DNA of 64,000 bases from assembly GCF_030272615.1 (NCBI RefSeq), contig NC_081405.1, positions 574,849,752 through 574,913,751 of the forward strand, read 5' to 3'. Position 1 is the first letter of the stretch, and each line of letters opens with the position of its first letter. The notes under the pieces are model-generated. The model did no database searches, was not told the origin of the DNA, and saw only the letters and a program-made list of their open reading frames with translations. This document shows, in pieces, positions 1 through 11,488 of this stretch. This stretch comes from Cryptomeria japonica. Taxonomy: Eukaryota > Streptophyta > Pinopsida > Cupressales > Cupressaceae. The position numbers were made by a program, and so were the translations under genes.

Positions 1-1282
1 ATCAAATCGAATTGGCAACATTTCATCACCTTTATCAAAAATTGTGATGTTTAGGGGGTAGAGGAGCAAGAATTTTTTTTTATCAAAATCATCGCAAATC
101 CAAAATCAATTCAAATTCATAAAAATTGAAAATCAAATAATCACATCATATCATAAAATCAAAAAATTTATCAAGTCATTCACAATCCAAAATCAAAAAT
201 CGCAAATCAATCATCAAAAATCAAAAAATTTATCAAAAAAAATTAATTTTTTTTAAAACAATTTATTTTAAAAAAATAAAAAATAAAAATTGGAAAAAAA
301 AATGAAAAATAATGATAGCGCCACGGTGGTGCTGACAGCGCCTCCCGTTGTGCCTCCCGCAATGGCGCCACTTCCCCCCTCTAACGCAACCAAAATAAAT
401 TTAAAAAAAAAAATTAAAAACTGCCAAAACCCAATTTTTAATACACAAAACCCATCTCAAAAATGTATTTTTTCAACACCCACATGACGAAAATGCTAAA
501 AAATGAACTTTTTTTAAAAATTGGCTAAATTTTTCAAAAATCAACTGAAATTTAACAAAATTGGGTTTTTTTGGAACAACGTACCGATGGACCATAGACT
601 GCAGGATACTCATGTTGTCAAACTCGCTGGAACTTATGCTAGTGGTACAGGATTGCAATTTCTTCCTCCAGAGAAAATTTTCAAACAACTCAAATGCACA
701 AATGAAGAGTGGTAAAAGGAATTTCACTTTCTTAAACTCAAAGTGGGGCATTTAAGTGGGGGTTTATTTCCACTTATTTTTAATCACCTAATCAACTAAT
801 CAGCCTGGCAGGGAAGCGTTTTCAAATTTCTTATCCTAAAATGAATCCGATCAACTCTAAAAATATCTTAAAATCGTAAACTCATTAAAAATCATAAAAA
901 TCCTTAAATTTCAAAAAAATAAATCACAAAAAATTAAAAATAAAAATAAAAAATATCTGATTCATCTCTGGAGGGGCATCTTCGCACTGTAATCTATCAA
1001 TAAGTGTTTGGGGCATCATATCAAGATTTTTCATCTCAAAAATCAAAACTACATCAAATCTGCATCATATAAAGATTTATCATCTCAAAAATCGAAACTG
1101 CATCAAATCTACATCATATAGAGATTTATCATCTAGAATTGAATCTGTATCATATCGGAATCAAACCCACATCGAAATCAAGATCAAATCTGCATCCTAT
1201 CGGGATCAATATCAACAGTATAATAAATCAAGTTTTCTTTGAACCAATGCATCATCACACATCGCTTCAAAGAGGGGCAAAA
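1..1282 (+). mobile_element. Internal 3' region of LTR element C (non-coding)
   Basis: This stretch precedes an LTR that begins at 1283 and ends in a purine tract (about 1268-1282, AAAGAGGGGCAAAA) matching the polypurine tracts of elements A and B, so it is read as the 3' untranslated interior of a Ty3/gypsy element lying on the plus strand and running off the left edge. I see no conserved protein domain. Positions 60-300 are A-rich with repeated AAAATC-type words, and 311-378 is a small GC-rich island with several GCGCC words. Short frames here carry no recognisable motif. Confidence 0.6.
1014..1160. repeat. 49-bp tandem repeat in 3' region of element C
   Basis: About 2.8 units starting at 1014, 1063 and 1112 share the frame CATCATAT..AGATTTATCATCTC and CATCAAATCT. 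The repeat lies just upstream of the polypurine tract, the same place where A and B carry 46-52 bp tandem repeats. Confidence 0.75.
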
Positions 1283-1811
1283 TGTATACACCTAAAAATG
1301 GTCTGAAGATAATTAATTAAATACGTCGTTATTTAATTAATCCCCCTTCCCAATTAATTGAATTCACAAGAAATTTTGATTAATTTCCCTATTCATCTAC
1401 TAGTAAATAAATCTACATGATTTATTTATATATTTCATTTCATATGCCGTTTTGATTAGTTAATCTAAATTAATTAATCCTCCCCCATTTAAAATCATTC
1501 TTATAATCTCACAATTAGTTAAAACAAATGAAATCATGATTTGTTGAGATTAATTATCTTTTTCAATTATTTGAATTTCTAAATTCAAATTGAGCACATG
1601 GCTCCTAACTTCTAACCACATATCCTAACCAGTCCCTAACCTAACTCATTCTATCGAATCCTAGGTTTAACTAACTCTATCCTATCTTGCACATCCTAAC
1701 CTCTTTTATCCTAACCTCTTATGGGTTGGATATTCTCCCCTTGAGACACATGACACTTTTACCACATGTCTCCTCCCTTGGACACTTGCTCTCTCATGAG
1801 CAAGGTTCCTT

Positions 1812-1842
1812 GACACTTGTCACCACAGAGATGACAAGTGTC
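1812..1842. promoter_or_regulatory. Perfect 11-bp inverted repeat in LTR U3
   Basis: GACACTTGTCA and TGACAAGTGTC flank a 9-base loop. The same hairpin is found perfect in the LTR remnant at 36813-36843 and with one mismatch at 12800-12830. It lies a little over 100 bases upstream of the TATA box and contains CACTTG/CAAGTG E-box-type words. A cis-regulatory role is inferred from conservation between LTRs only. Confidence 0.5.
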
Positions 1843-1948
1843 CCTTCCTCCAACCTCTTCTCCAACTTCTCCAATCTTAGCCCTTGATATCTTTAGATCA
1901 AATCTAGATCGTTGATTCCTGCCACCTGAGCTTTGGCCTTGGAATTCC

Positions 1949-1956
1949 TATAAATA
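1949..1956 (+). promoter_or_regulatory. TATA box of LTR C
   Basis: TATAAATA in the context CCTATAAATACCC. The equivalent position is conserved on the minus strand in the LTRs of A (11911-11917) and B (12685-12691), which supports it as the LTR core promoter. Confidence 0.65.
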
Positions 1957-2230
1957 CCCTTCATTTTGGAGTAATAAAGATCCCCGACATCCTAGATTTT
2001 AGCATCATTACTATATGTATTTTTATTTCAATAATCTAGTATAATAATTATTTTTGATTAATCACGCATACAATCATGCATCTCATATCATTTGCACAAT
2101 CAATCATGAAACAACTACTCAACTCTTGAGTTGCCACTCTAGAGGTCATTGTTATGCTGAGAGCCAACAAATCTAACACCTTCAAGGTCCTCAAGAATAG
2201 AGGAAGATGGGACATCTCAAAGGAGATTTT

Positions 2231-2599
2231 GGTTTGTTTTTGTTTAGCTTTCAATTTGCTTCATAATTTTATTATATTATCTCATCTATTGTGTATGCTT
2301 ATTTCCATTTACCACATTTTTAGCATCACAATGATAACCATCAAACTTAAAATTTCAAATTGAATTGTGATTATATTTGATCAAATTATCTAAAATTACC
2401 AATAATATATCTATGCATGTCCCAATTTAATTAGAAAATATAATTTAAAGTTCAACTTAATTAGTTAATAATATAGTTTTAAAGCAATTACCATTAATTG
2501 AATAGTATAACTAATAACTAACTAATGTTTAGTCAATGAAAAAAAAAAAATTTAAGAAAAAATAATTACCTCTATACAAAGTTATTAGTAATCTCATTT
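2231..2599. other. AT-rich stretch, nothing recognised
   Basis: Very AT-rich sequence with an A-run near 2539-2550. No domain, tandem repeat or element boundary could be supported. It may be flanking DNA between LTR C and the degenerate array. Confidence 0.4.
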
Positions 2600-2931
2600 C
2601 AATTAGAAGTAAATGGTGAAAGTTTAGTTAGAGATAGGGTTGGGGTTCAATTTTGTGAGATATGGTTATAGTTTGATTTAGTCTAGGATATATCTTCATT
2701 TTGTTTATGGATAGGATTCAATTTAGTTTAGAGTTAGAGTTTAATTTGGTTTAGTGTTAAGATTAGGAATATAATTTTGTTAAATATTTGGGTTGAATTT
2801 AACATAGGGTTAGGGTTGATTTCGATATAGGTTTATGATTTAATTTAACTTAAGGTTTGATTAGGTTTATTGTCAACATTCAATTTTATTTAATGTTTGA
2901 GTTAAATTTGTTTAGAGTTATGGTTTGACAT
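2600..2931. repeat. Degenerate TTTAGGG/GGTTTAATTT-type array, left part
   Basis: The stretch is built of loosely repeated words such as AGGGTTAGGGTT, GTTTAATTTGGTTTAG and GAGTTAGAGTTTAATTT with an irregular period of about 20-25 bases. The same type of sequence resumes at 37379 after the 3'-most LTR remnant, which suggests one array split by insertion of element B. The telomere-like words are interspersed and decayed, so this is not a functional telomere. Confidence 0.6.
2927..2931. repeat. Candidate left target-site duplication of element B (GACAT)
   Basis: GACAT immediately precedes the TG of B's 3' LTR. The sequence directly after the LTR remnant ending at 37373 is GATAT, a match apart from one C/T difference. 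Confidence 0.5.
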
Positions 2932-3372
2932 TGTCATGAGTGTGAAGTAGAATACCTATAGCTGCAACACAAACACTCAATAGATCATTACAAGCATGGT
3001 TAGAAAATTGAAATCAAATGAAATATGAACCATGGTAAAGCAACATATCACCTCCTAAGAGATGCGAGTGTGGATTTTCTCTCAGATCTAGATGAGCAAT
3101 CCCAATGACTTGACTACACCAAGATGGAGGATTTAAAATGATATGATGTGCAACCTAGATGAAAGTATGATTATTCTATATTGATCCAAAAAGCTAATTA
3201 TGCTAATGACATGCATGATTATGCTAAATGATGATGCAATTAAGCTAGATGAGAGATTGATTATGATATATGATTAAACAATTATGCTTGAAGATGTTCT
3301 AATTAAGCTAGATCTAAGATGAAATAAATGATAAAAAAGGCTAAACTAGAATGCAAGAAATGATATGCCTAT
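2932..3372 (-). mobile_element. 3' LTR of element B, outer part
   Basis: Read on the plus strand it starts TGTCATGAGTGTGAAGTAG, parallel to TGTTGTGCCTATGAAGTG of A's LTR. It breaks off at 3372 in CCTAT and resumes after A at 12638. Total LTR length without A is about 1.16 kb. Confidence 0.8.
3368..3372. repeat. Left target-site duplication of element A (CCTAT)
   Basis: CCTAT here and at 12633-12637 flank A exactly. The joined host sequence, CCTATAATAACC, matches the uninterrupted LTR of A at the homologous position, which confirms the empty site. Confidence 0.95.
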
Positions 3373-4513
3373 TGTTGTGCCTATGAAGTGTACCTATACC
3401 TGTAGATGTAACACAAAAAACTCAATAAATCATTACAAGCAATGGTTATAAAATTAATCAATGAAAGATAAACTATAGCTAATCGATCTATTGCCTCCTA
3501 GTAAATGCGAGTATGAATTTTGCTCTCAGATCTGGTTATGCAGATTCTAGTGACTTGACTACACTTAAATGGAGGATTTAAATGATGAAGATGCATAGGC
3601 TAGCAATGATATCATTATTAAGCTAAATGATTTCATGATTATTCTAGAAAATAGGCTAGAATGAAGATGCAATTAAACTAAAATTGAACATGATAACAAT
3701 GCTAAGAATGATTTTCTAAGAGCTATATGCCTATAATAAAAATGCTTGAATGCAAATGAGATGGGATGATTATTTCTCCAAAATGGGGTCTATTTAAAGG
3801 ATTTCCAAGGCTAGGGGTGAGGTGGCAGGAATCAATGATCAAGATTAAGTCTAAAGATATCAACGTTGAAATTGGAGGAGGTTAAAAAAGAGGTTGCATA
3901 AAAGGGAATATCTGTCATCTCTATGGTGAGAAGTGTCAAGAGGCTTCTAGAAGAGGTTGGATGAAAGGGAACACTTAGTGAAAAGTGTTATAAAGATTCT
4001 AGAAGAGGTTAGATGAAAGGGAACACTTAGTGACAAGTGTCACAAAGATTCTAGAAGAGGTTTGATGAAAGGGAATACTTAGTGACAAGTGTCACAAAGA
4101 TTTTCTCATGAGAGGGTAAAGTGTTCAAGGAAAGGGGACATGTGGGTAAATGGAATGGGTTAGGTTTAGGAATAGTTGGGTTAGGTGGTTAAAAGTTAGG
4201 AGAATTTGAATTTAAAAATTCAAATAATAAGAAAAGACTAATTAATTTCAACAACTCATAATTGATTTGTTTTAATTATTTAGAGGATTAGAAGAAATGA
4301 TTTTGATGGAGAAGAATTAATTAATTTGAATTAATTAATCAAAGGGGATTATTGAAATGAACCTATTAAATAAATCCTTAGATTTATTAAAAAGTAGATG
4401 AAAAAGGGGGATTTAATCAAATTGTTGATGAATTCAATTAAATTGGGGAGGAGGATTAATTAAATAATTGCTTATTGAATTAATTATCTTCAGACCATTT
4501 TTAGGTGTATACA
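3373..4513 (-). mobile_element. 3' LTR of element A
   Basis: The LTR begins TG and ends CA on the plus strand (TGTTGTGCC to GGTGTATACA). It carries the same three 52-bp units as the 5' LTR, but its TATA position reads ATTTAAA (3792-3798) in place of ATTTATA. It differs from the 5' LTR at scattered substitutions and small indels. Confidence 0.9.
3945..4101. repeat. Three 52-bp tandem units in U3 of the 3' LTR of A
   Basis: Units start at 3945, 3997 and 4049 with TTCTAGAAGAGGTT, and the last two contain GTGACAAGTGTCAC. The same array in the 5' LTR lies at 12064-12219. It replaces the single hairpin seen in the LTRs of B and C. Confidence 0.85.
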
Positions 4514-4527
4514 TTTTGCCCCTCTTT
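4514..4527 (-). other. Polypurine tract of element A
   Basis: AAAGAGGGGCAAAA on the minus strand abuts the TG of the 3' LTR, the expected plus-strand priming site of an LTR retrotransposon. The same motif occurs next to LTR C and, slightly altered, next to the 3' LTR of B. Confidence 0.85.
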
Positions 4528-6200
4528 GAAGCGAGGTGTGACAACGCGTTGATTCAAAGAATAATCTCATTTTGATGATGATATCGGTTTGATAGGATAC
4601 CCTAGCTCTTGATTGCTAAATTCTGGTATGATGATGCCCCCGTGGGAGATGAATTGAGATAATTGATCTTTGGAGTGTTTTGGATCTTTGTGAAATTGAT
4701 ATCTCGATAGATTTGATTTGATTTCTACAACTATGTTCGATGAGAATGTGATTTCTTCGATTACCTGGATTGATTAAATTGATAAGATCAAGATTCAGTC
4801 TAGTTTCAGGAATGACACCTCCTATATAAGATAAAGATGATCAAAGCATCTAGTTTCAGGAAGGATACATCCTGTATAAGACATGATCAGAACATCTGGT
4901 TTCAGGAAGGATACATCCTGTATAAGACATGATAGAGTTGATTGGTTTTAATTGATTGATTGAATTGATAAAGTTGATTAGATAAAGAACTGACAGTTTG
5001 TTGATATCAAGTTGGGGAAAGATTCGGATATGCTAATGTTGATTATGGTGAGAGGGATAGCGTAAGATTTTCGCTGGGTCGACAATATCTGAAGATATAT
5101 GAGTTATTTGTCTAATTTTGTATACCCTTGTGATGATACTTTGATGATTCCTATGATAGATTTAACCTTGGATAAAAGGAGCATGTGGGATCCCATGCAA
5201 GAATGAAATGCAAACTAAAATGCAAATGAAAATGCAAAGCTATGGCCAAACTAGTCACTGGATTATTTTGCATTTTTGTCATCATTGAGCTTTTGAAATG
5301 TGTGAAGTGAGTGTAAACATCGATGGTATAATTAAACCATGATGATCTGAGCATTTCTTTCCTAGATTTTGATATAGCAAGTTAGCACAAGCATCAATGT
5401 ATAATTGAACCGAGATGACCCGAGTGTTGCTTGTGTAAAACAAGTAGTATTAATCATTTTAATATGCAAATCAGAAATGTCTTCAATGATACTCTGATGA
5501 TCATGTCCCAAGACAAAATTGCACATATTAATGATTAATTTTCAGACAATAGACAAGAAAAATATCATGTTCCTTCCTTGTTCCTCTAGTCAACGATATC
5601 TTGGAGTCACTCAGAAATCATGATAGCAAAAATCAATTATAGAAAAGTTGAACAATCATGTTACAATCATTATCCAAAAAGTTATTATCCACTGAAAAGT
5701 ATGTGATGTTGTTAGATTAACTTCGTGATAGCTTGATAGTTTATAGTTTGATCTCGTGTTCAACGTTGGATGTGTCTCAGTTTTTTCTTGATAAGATTTG
5801 TCTAACTGATGTTCTACTCATTTGATTTAGCTCAAAATGATCAAGAGTTTCCCCCCAGCTAGGTGTAGGATTTTTGCCCAACCCTAGAAACAAAGTTGTT
5901 ATGATATATCCAATGATCCAAACCATGGCAAGAAGCTACTTGGGATGTCTGTGTATGTACAAAGGATTTATGATGATCAACACTGATGGCAAATGAATGA
6001 ATGCAAGCAAGAAGATGCATGAACTAATAGATGGAAGAGCCAGTGGATAGATAGTGCCTATTTGCCAAGTTTTCACCATCTTTTTTTATTGCACTTTTTC
6101 TCATATTTGATTTTTTTTTCCACTTTTTTTTTGTTATTTTATTTAATTTTTTTTTTTTTTTTCACTTTTTTTTATTCTTCTGCTTTTTCAGACAATTTTT
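4528..6200 (-). mobile_element. 3' non-coding region of element A
   Basis: About 1.7 kb without a supportable frame lies between integrase and the polypurine tract. It includes a tandem repeat at 4801-4935 and a T-rich low-complexity run at 6085-6205. The homologous region of B is 13374-15200. Long 3' untranslated regions with tandem repeats are usual in Tat/Ogre-type elements. Confidence 0.6.
4801..4935. repeat. 46-50 bp tandem repeat, 3' region of A
   Basis: Three units start at 4801, 4851 and 4897 with TRGTTTCAGGAA and contain ACATCCTGTATAAGACATGAT. A decayed version occurs in B at 13702-13835. Confidence 0.8.
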
Positions 6201-6209
6201 TTTCATATG

Positions 6210-7330
6210 CATGCTATTTATAGGTTCCTCAAGTTGATCTTCATCCCGTGTTGATAGCTGATATGCTCCTGATCCAAATACTACTATGACCATAAATGGA
6301 CCTATCTAGTTTGGTTCAAACTTTCCTTTCATTTCTCGATCTGATTGGTTGCATGGATTTTCCTTTAGCACTAATTCTCCAACTTGAAAGGCTCATGGTT
6401 TAACCTTATGATTATAACTTAGACACACTCTTTGCTGATATATCTATAGATGATCAAAGTTATTTTGTCTTCATTCATGGATCAATTCTAACTCTTGTAG
6501 TCTAGATACTCGTTGTTCTTCATCTAGGATCAGACCTTTTTAATGATACATGTAGAGAGGGTATCTCTACTTCGATTGGAAATATGGCTTATGATCCATA
6601 TAGAAGAGAGAAAGGTGTGGAACCTGTTGGTGTGTGGATACTGGTATAGTAGGCCCATAGAGAAGTGTTTAGTTGAATATGCCAATCTCTTCCAGCATCA
6701 TTCACTGTCTTTTTGATGATTCTCAGAATAGTTTTGTTAAATGCTTCTGCCTCCCCATTTCCCTATGGATAATATGGTGTGGAGAATCTATGCTAGATTT
6801 TGAACTTCTCACATAGCTCTTATACATCTTGGTTCTTGAAGTGTTGCCCATTATCCGTGATAATGGTCATTGGTATTCCATAGCGACAGATGATATAATT
6901 GAAGACAAATGCAGTAATTTGTTTTCCTATGATGTTTATGAGAGGTACGACCTCAATCCATTTTGTATAATATTTTGTAGCTACAAGGATGAATTTGTGT
7001 CCATTAGAAGAAGAAGTATTTATCTTTCCTACCAGATCAAGACCCCATTGACAAAAAGGCCAACATGTTGCTAAAGCATGAAGTTCTTGTGCTAGTGCAT
7101 GAATCAAATTCCCATGGATCTGACATTGTTTGCATGTTTAGGCTATCTGAATAGAATTGTGTTCCATAGTCGGCCAATAATAGCCCAAGTGTAAAAGTTT
7201 TTTTGAAAGGGTAAGACCACTTGAATGAGTGCCACAAATGTTGTTATGGAATTCATGTAAGGCCTTCTCTAATTCTTCTTTTTCGAGACATCTTAAGAGA
7301 GTACCATCTAGACCTTGTTTAAAAAGGGTA
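6210..7330 (-). pseudogene. Integrase of element A (decayed)
   Basis: Integrase inserts the cDNA into chromosomes. On the minus strand a zinc-binding-type stretch (near 7060-7230, with C..C in a TCKQCQ-like context) is followed by the catalytic core: WGLDLVGKI near 7050 with the first Asp, ITDNGQHF near 6840 with the second, and GNGEAEAFN near 6745 with the Glu. The longest open piece is 6820-7107. The part beyond the core (6210-6740) is riddled with stops. All three catalytic acidic residues are still readable, but frameshifts and stops make the gene non-functional. Placement after the second RNase H fits the Ty3/gypsy order. Confidence 0.75.
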
Positions 7331-7334
7331 TCTA

Positions 7335-7800
7335 CTACAAGAGTAAAATGGGAGGATTGGCAAATAAAGTTTCTCTTTTGGTTTTTTGATAAGTCGGGGG
7401 TAGGATATTGTCTTTCAGGTATGTGTAAGTTTGGCCATAGTGAGAGGAATCATGCCCAACAAGGTGACAGATAGTTTGGGAATCTGGACAATTATGAGCA
7501 GGGTAAAACAATTCTTCCACCAGGAATTCATAGTGCTGTTGAGTTTCTTGTGTTTGAAGGAGAGAAGCAAGTGTAGCCAAGGCATCTGCTACTTTGTTGT
7601 CATTTCTCGAAATCTACTAAAAATTTATTTCTACAAAATGCTTTTTGAAATCATCAACCATCTTTTTATAAAGCATTAATTTTTTGTCTTTTGTTTGATA
7701 ATCATCATTAATTTGATTGATGATGAGCTGGGAGTTTCCAAAGACTTGAAGTTGTGTAATGTTCCATTCTATGGCCATTTTGATAGCTGTAACCAAAGCT
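7335..7800 (-). pseudogene. Second (archaeal-type) RNase H and RNase H-integrase linker of element A
   Basis: Past the break at 7806 the minus strand continues the RNase H fold through YEALVTAIKMAIEWNITQLQ (near 7740-7800), and then a linker ORF of 81 residues (7335-7580). The linker matches the corresponding stretch of B at 16213-16464. The family uses this domain as an extra RNase H. It is disrupted by stops and lacks its N-terminal catalytic segment. Confidence 0.65.
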
Positions 7801-7805
7801 TCATA

Positions 7806-8453
7806 TTATGTTGTGTTGTTGGTACATGTAAAGCTTAATTTGTATGCTTTTGGGATTGTATGACCTTGTGGTGTGATGAATAGAATACCTACTCCTAATT
7901 TGTGTTGTGTTCTATTATTGATGCCTTCTCCTAGACTGATATTTGGGTGATGTATTGTAAGATATGGACTAAACTCGGGAATGTCTGTATATGAACAGGT
8001 AAAATTGATTTGCCTTCTTTTGAAGAGTTCCCAATATTTTTGTTTTGCTAGTTTTGATAGGGAAGTTGTTGGATATGGATCAGTTGTGCCAATGTTAACT
8101 GCCTCTGCTGGTTCTATGAAAATGGATGACCTTTCTTGATAAAATTTAGGTAAGGTGTCAAATCTCCCATCCTCTGGTGCCTCAAGGAGGTTTTCACCGT
8201 TAGATTCATCTTTTATTTTTACTTTTTCCCAGTCTAATGCTGCCAATAAATGGTTTTTAGCATTAGACCTGATATTGTTTTCTTGATTTTCACTTTTGCG
8301 ACTAGGAGATTTAACACCCACTTGACAGGAACATATATTAGCAGAATCCCTAGTGAAAGTTGTTGTGGGTTTGATTTCATTCAGATATAAGGATATGGCA
8401 TGGTCATTAGGAAAGGTATCAATAGCAGTAGGTTCTTCATTTTCCCAGTCCAT
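7806..8453 (-). pseudogene. Pol fragment of A: pre-RT spacer fused to second RNase H, RT missing
   Basis: A 215-residue open frame. Its first part (to about residue 160) matches the spacer and extreme RT N-terminus of B (18212-18754), sharing FPNDHA, NGENLL and EDGRFDTLP. Around 7920-7985 it switches through roughly 60 bases of unrelated sequence into the second RNase H (GILFITPQGHTIPKAYKLSF, then CTNNTT). In B more than 1.2 kb of RT and first RNase H lie between these points. The frame is thus an in-frame deletion fusion without polymerase palm motifs or the FDGS start of the second RNase H. Confidence 0.75.
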
Positions 8454-9013
8454 AGGTTCGGGATAGATTAACGATAAAGGATCTTCAGGTTGAGATGTTC
8501 AAAGATATTAGGGGTCATGATAGAAATGACATAGTTTTCGATATGTATGTCGATGTCTAGAACGACGCTCTCATCACAATGACCTCACATAAGAAACTCT
8601 TGATCATCCTTGGTTAATTCCATGTCAACTTAATGTGATTTTGATTCAGGTAGGCTAGTTCCTAATTTTTGTTCTTCATACGTGTGAACTACATCGACTT
8701 CTACATCTTCTTCTTCCCTTTCAATTTCAAGTTGCTCTAGTTTGTTTTTCCATGATAGAAAATATTCTCTGATCCCTTAATCTCTTAGCTATATTTGTTT
8801 TTCCATGTTTGACAAAATTGATGGAAATGATTGTTCCTTGGATTGTTTTCTTGAAGCTACTACCTCTCTGTTATGTGAAACAATGACCTCTTGAGCTTAT
8901 TTCAGATTATTACAACATTGCAATGGATTTGAGTCTACTGATATTGTGATTTTATGTCCGTTGTATTTAAATTTTAAGCAATGATGACATGTTGATGTAA
9001 TATCTTGTACGTC
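8454..9013 (-). pseudogene. Protease-RT spacer of element A (decayed)
   Basis: This region parallels 18755-19790 in B but is shorter. I see acidic, low-complexity coding-like stretches broken by stops and no catalytic motif. It is best read as spacer sequence of the polyprotein. Confidence 0.4.
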
Positions 9014-9320
9014 CTAAATCCATGGTCTCCCCAAGAGTATATTGTATGGTAGGTCCATGTCTAGAACTTGGCATGATGTGTCCTTCTGCAAAGGTCCCAC
9101 TCTGAGGGGTAATGTCACCATTCCTTTAGATGAATTCTCTTCTTCATTATGTGCTTTGATTTTTATCTTTTTCTGGGGATCAACTGCATCTTCTGAATAG
9201 CCTAGAGCACAGACAAGATTCATAGAAAAAATGTTCAAGACATCTCCCCCATCTATTAGGACTCATTTAACAAGAATTCTATGAATGAGGACTTCAATTT
9301 GCAAGGAAGTGTTATGGGGA
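9014..9320 (-). pseudogene. Retropepsin-like protease fragment of element A
   Basis: The protease would process Gag-Pol. The frame reads VLIDGGDVLNIFSMN across 9218-9265, giving the Tat-type active-site motif DGG, then GMVTLPLRVGPLQKDT and YNILLGRPWI near the lower end. The homologue in B (19774-20709) is longer. Here the N-terminal flank is lost and stops surround the open piece 9014-9238. Assignment rests on the DGG and LLGRPWI motifs and on position. Confidence 0.7.
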
Positions 9321-9322
9321 TG

Positions 9323-9736
9323 CTACAATGAATTAATGCTTGGATATGAAGGAGATGAGTTTTGAATAGGAACCTCTGAAATAGGTTTGATGGCAATTAT
9401 GGATATCCCTTGGGGAACTTCATCTTTGGATGTATTCTTTGGTGATGATGTTATGGAAGATTCTTGCAAGCTTTCAAGAGGTGTAGGAATAAATGCCTTT
9501 GGAGAGTCAATTTGTTTATCGGGGGTTGAGCCATTGCTAGACATAGGTGCACAATTTTGATCTTCTTTAGCCAAATCCTTTAGGGATCTTTTAAAGAGCT
9601 GCATAAAAGAGCCACCTTTCTTTTGAGATGTATTTGAATCCTTGTGAGGTTTTAACATAGTTGGATTTTGATTTTGGATTTGTTTGATTTCTCTGATATG
9701 TTGGCTTGTTATGTGTTTTTTGCTTTGGTATGTCAT
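9323..9736 (-). pseudogene. Gag N-terminal remnant of element A lacking capsid
   Basis: A 137-residue open frame starting MTYQSKKHITSQHIREIKQ, which matches the ITYQHIREIKQ segment of B's gag (about 22260). After that point the frame is S/P/K-rich and lacks the capsid-type region that B keeps at 21094-21939. No zinc knuckle is seen. The capsid-coding part has been deleted, so A could not build a particle by itself. Confidence 0.65.
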
Positions 9737-9739
9737 GTT

Positions 9740-11470
9740 GATATGATTTTCAGCTATTTCAAATGTTCTTGTTTCTGTTTCAGGGGTTTGATTGTCTAAA
9801 AGTGTTTTGATATGTGATCAACGATCAATGTTAAGGCGATAGAGTGATATGACACTAAAAGAGGATTCAAGTGTTTAAAAGTTTGCAAGTTTTTCAATAT
9901 TCGATTTAGGAGTGCAATGATGAAGATTTGATAAGAACCAAATCTAGTAGGAATGATATATCCTACAATGTGGGATGAGATTATCCTGACCAAACTTTTC
10001 AATTTTGTGATAAAGAATGATATATCCTGATGAGAAACTATGTTTGAGTGATCAATTTACCAAAGAAGGTGATAATTCACTTTGAGATGTTTATATCTTG
10101 AACTTGTCAAGGGTAACGACTTGAAAACCTTGAGGTGTATATGTTTAGATCAAGCAAACCAAGAAGATAATTTAAGTACTGAACAATAAATAACAAATGT
10201 TTATGATTACTATAAATTGATCAAGCAAAATGATAGACTTGAAAAAGTCATGCAAAGCAGCAATTCTGGACTGATGAAAACAAAGACTCGTACGACAATA
10301 CTTCATGAACCATATGACAAAAGATACAAGATCAGACGACAAATCAGAAATTTCCTTTGAAAAAGTAGAGACTCGTATGAAAAAACTTTATGAACCACAT
10401 GACAAAATAGATTCCTCATACGACAAATCACCTAACTTGTATGATAGAGAATAGGACAATGAAAAATATGTTTTGTTTTGTCGAATTTTGATTAGTGAAT
10501 TTTGATGTTTTACTTATGTTTTCTAGTTTTAGATGTCTGATTTTTCAATTTAGGGATGAATACACAACAAACACATGATGTGATAAGTGACTCCAAGCAT
10601 GCTAAACCCTAAGGAAGTTGGCTGAGGAGAGATAACCTTTGCTTGCAAGCATAGGTACACACCCAATAGCTAATCAGAATACAGTCGCTGAGTCTCACGC
10701 AATGGATTCTCAACACCGTATTATCCGACTCCAAATGCTAATGGGGGCACAATATGGCAAGTGTCTTGGGAGAGATACTATCTCTCTTGCACAAAGATTA
10801 TCGCCCTTTCAAAGGTGAATCAGGTAGCTTCTAATTTAACTAGAACTAGTAAGGGATCCGTTTGGTGCGTCGGGGTATAATATTCAATTAAGAGGTCTCG
10901 CAGCCTTGAAAACCAAAGTTTGATATACCCGAAGGTACAAAGGAGAGATATTCCTGAGCACTATCATTGACTTGATTTTCATCAAATCATATTTATTTTA
11001 TAGTGGGTTGGATTACTTGGCGTTAGCCATTCCCACTTAGGTCGTTCCCCTCACACCGACCGTAATGGTTTAAAGAGTTTTTACCTCCTCGGGAGGGCAG
11101 GCTTGCTAAAGATATGCACCAATGAAAGAAAAATATGAGTCTAGCTTTCTGATCACGTAAGAAATGTGAGAGGATATTCGCCTATCATCAAAAACACAAC
11201 ATACATGATTGTTCATTTTTAACCAAAATCAAGTGTGCCTAAAAAAACTTTAAGGAATACACAAAGTTTTGTTGAATTATTTTAGGCAACTTGCAAAATA
11301 GATCCATTAGTAGTCATTGATTTGTTTTGAATTTGGTCTATGACAAGCGTATCTTTGACAATCATTCTGCAGAAAAGAGTTAGGACAGGCGTGAATTTTG
11401 ATTACAAATGCATTAAATTTGTATTTGTGAGAATTAGAAAGGATATTAGAAAGATATATGCGAGGCTCCA
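9740..11470 (-). mobile_element. 5' leader of element A (non-coding)
   Basis: About 1.7 kb between the primer-binding site and gag. It matches B's leader (22402-23567) over roughly 9800-10840, for example AATGGGGGCA..ATATGG..AAGT..TTGGGAG near 10741. No conserved frame was found. Several ATG-initiated frames are short and without motifs. Confidence 0.6.
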
Positions 11471-11488
11471 ACCCCATGGTGGGCACCA
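11471..11488 (-). other. Primer-binding site of element A, complementary to tRNA-Lys(CUU)
   Basis: On the minus strand, three bases after the LTR, TGGTGCCCACCATGGGG matches the complement of the plant tRNA-Lys(CUU) 3' end (TGGCGCCCACCGTGGGG) with two differences, both of the kind expected from CpG deamination. Further pairing into the T-arm (GGAGCC for GAACCC) is partial. The tRNA sequence is from memory of plant tRNAs. Confidence 0.7.

Larger units (their letters stand above)
1283..2230 (+). mobile_element. 3' LTR of element C (Tat-like Ty3/gypsy), right end uncertain
   Basis: The LTR begins TGTATACACCTAAAAATGG directly after the polypurine tract, which is the reverse complement of the LTR ends at 4513, 12632 and 13359. 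Similarity to those LTRs is clear to about 2000, including a perfect 11-bp hairpin at 1812-1842 and a TATA box at 1949-1956. After the TATA box the sequence diverges from the A and B LTRs, so the right boundary near 2150-2230 is a guess. Orientation is opposite to A and B. Confidence 0.65.

Noticed and set aside
2600-2931. Possible telomere
   Set aside because: The TTTAGGG-like words are interspersed and irregular, and unrelated sequence lies on both sides.
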